This document shows positions 4,388 through 5,267 of a stretch of 5,267 nt of DNA, one piece after another. Positions within the stretch are counted from its first letter, which is position 1. Each line of letters begins with the position of its first letter. The notes under the pieces were generated by a model that searched no databases, was not told the origin of the DNA, and was given only the letters and a program-made list of their open reading frames with translations. This stretch comes from Thermofilaceae archaeon (lineage in GTDB: Archaea > Thermoproteota > Thermoprotei > Thermofilales > Thermofilaceae). A program made the translations under genes and the position numbers. Where the stretch lies: NCBI GenBank assembly GCA_027017025.1, contig JALURH010000068.1:1-5267 (forward strand). The letters are read 5' to 3'.

Positions 4388-5267
4388 ATGTCTGCACCCT
4401 TAGCTCAACTCGGTGGTGTTCCGGTACTAATCCTAAAAGAGGGGACTAGCAGAAAAACTGGTCGTGAAGCTATGCACCTAAACATAATGATAGCCAGAGC
4501 GATTGCAGAGACTGTAAAGACGACTCTTGGGCCTAAAGGCATGGATAAAATGCTCATAGATAGTCTGGGAGATATTACAATATCAAATGACGGAGCTACA
4601 ATTCTAGACGAAATGGATGTCCAGCATCCAGTGGCTAAGTTAATGGTTGAAATAGCTAAAGCGCAGGACAAAGAAGTAGGAGATGGTACAACGACTTCTG
4701 TAATTTTAGCCGGAGAATTGCTAAAGGAGGCTGAAAAGCTTTTAGATAAAAACATTCATCCCACAATAGTAATTTCTGGATATAAGAAGGCTTTAGAAAA
4801 GTCTAGAGAAACCCTTAGAGACATCGCTATAAAAATTGATCTTGATGACGAAGATACATTAAAGAAAGTAGCGATGACTTCCATGAGGAGCAAGGCGGTA
4901 GCTAGTGTTAGAGAATTTCTAGCAGATTTAGCAGTAAAGGCTGTAAAACAGGTAGCTGAGGAAAGAGATGGGAAAATAATGATAGATTTAGACAATATAC
5001 AGGTCATTAAAAAGAAAGGCGGTTCTTTCCTCGATACAAAACTAGTTTTCGGTGTAATTATCGACAAGGAGGTTGTTCATCCTGGTATGCCTAAGAGGAT
5101 TGAGAATGCTAAGATTGCTTTAATTGATGCACCACTAGAAGTAGAGAAAACAGAAATTGATGCAGAAATAAGGATCTCTAGACCGGACCAGATGCAAGCC
5201 TTCCTCGAAGAAGAAGAAAGAATTCTTAAAGATATGGTTGAGCGTATTAGGGGTAGTGGTGCTAGTG
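4388..5267 (+). CDS. Thermosome subunit (group II chaperonin), N-terminal part
   Basis: The gene starts at ATG 4388, six to ten bases after AGGTGGG, and runs off the window after 293 codons, a little over half of a typical subunit of about 550 residues. The protein is a group II (TCP-1/CCT-type) chaperonin that builds a double-ring ATP-driven folding chamber in the cytoplasm. The N-terminal equatorial domain shows TLGPKGMDKM (46-55), ITISNDGATIL (63-73) and QDKEVGDGTTT (93-103), the nucleotide-binding signatures of the family, with D68 and D99 in place. The intermediate domain begins near residue 150 and the apical domain near 220 (GVIIDKEVVHPGMP). The signatures do not decide between alpha, beta and gamma paralogues. 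The strong TATA promoter fits a highly expressed, probably heat-responsive gene. Confidence 0.95.
   Translation, partial: MSAPLAQLGGVPVLILKEGTSRKTGREAMHLNIMIARAIAETVKTTLGPKGMDKMLIDSLGDITISNDGATILDEMDVQHPVAKLMVEIAKAQDKEVGDGTTTSVILAGELLKEAEKLLDKNIHPTIVISGYKKALEKSRETLRDIAIKIDLDDEDTLKKVAMTSMRSKAVASVREFLADLAVKAVKQVAEERDGKIMIDLDNIQVIKKKGGSFLDTKLVFGVIIDKEVVHPGMPKRIENAKIALIDAPLEVEKTEIDAEIRISRPDQMQAFLEEEERILKDMVERIRGSGAS

Noticed and set aside
4405..5067. Two open frames (116 and 103 codons) on the minus strand opposite the thermosome gene
   Set aside because: They are exactly antisense to a well-conserved thermosome sequence, are serine- and isoleucine-rich without recognisable motifs, and reflect its codon pattern.
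1..5267. Mobile elements, CRISPR arrays or defence genes
   Set aside because: No tandem spaced repeats, transposase motifs, terminal inverted repeats or target duplications were seen; nearly all the sequence is accounted for by conserved housekeeping genes.

Overview
The window looks like chromosomal housekeeping DNA from a hyperthermophilic archaeon, most likely of the Thermoproteota (crenarchaeal or TACK-type) lineage. The evidence is a reverse gyrase start, a thermosome chaperonin, an archaeal histone, archaeal ribosomal protein S17e, a very GC-rich tRNA in an otherwise AT-rich background, GGTGA-type ribosome binding sites, TATA-like promoters and a short tRNA intron at a non-canonical position. 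The exact order cannot be fixed from this sequence.

Minus strand, read in the direction of transcription: S17e (3863 to 3537); tRNA-Leu(CAG) with a 16-nt intron (3450 to 3347); a tightly packed porGDAB operon (3243 to 260) for the four subunits of pyruvate:ferredoxin oxidoreductase; a T-rich terminator-like stretch; and the first 57 codons of a probable reverse gyrase (173 to the window edge). Plus strand: an archaeal histone (4034-4291), divergent from S17e, and then the N-terminal half of a thermosome subunit (4388 to the window edge) behind a strong BRE/TATA promoter.

The POR genes work as one enzyme. Alpha and beta carry the thiamine-diphosphate site and the proximal [4Fe-4S] cluster, delta supplies two more [4Fe-4S] clusters and gamma completes the heterotetramer, which turns pyruvate and CoA into acetyl-CoA, CO2 and reduced ferredoxin. 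The other genes serve translation (S17e, tRNA), chromatin and DNA topology (histone, reverse gyrase) and protein folding at high temperature (thermosome).

No undescribed system is evident. The points most worth a second look are the tRNA intron at position 32/33 with its bulge-helix-bulge fold, a histone with short extensions at both ends, the long charged tail on S17e, and a TTAAATTTAA palindrome found next to both the reverse gyrase and thermosome promoters.
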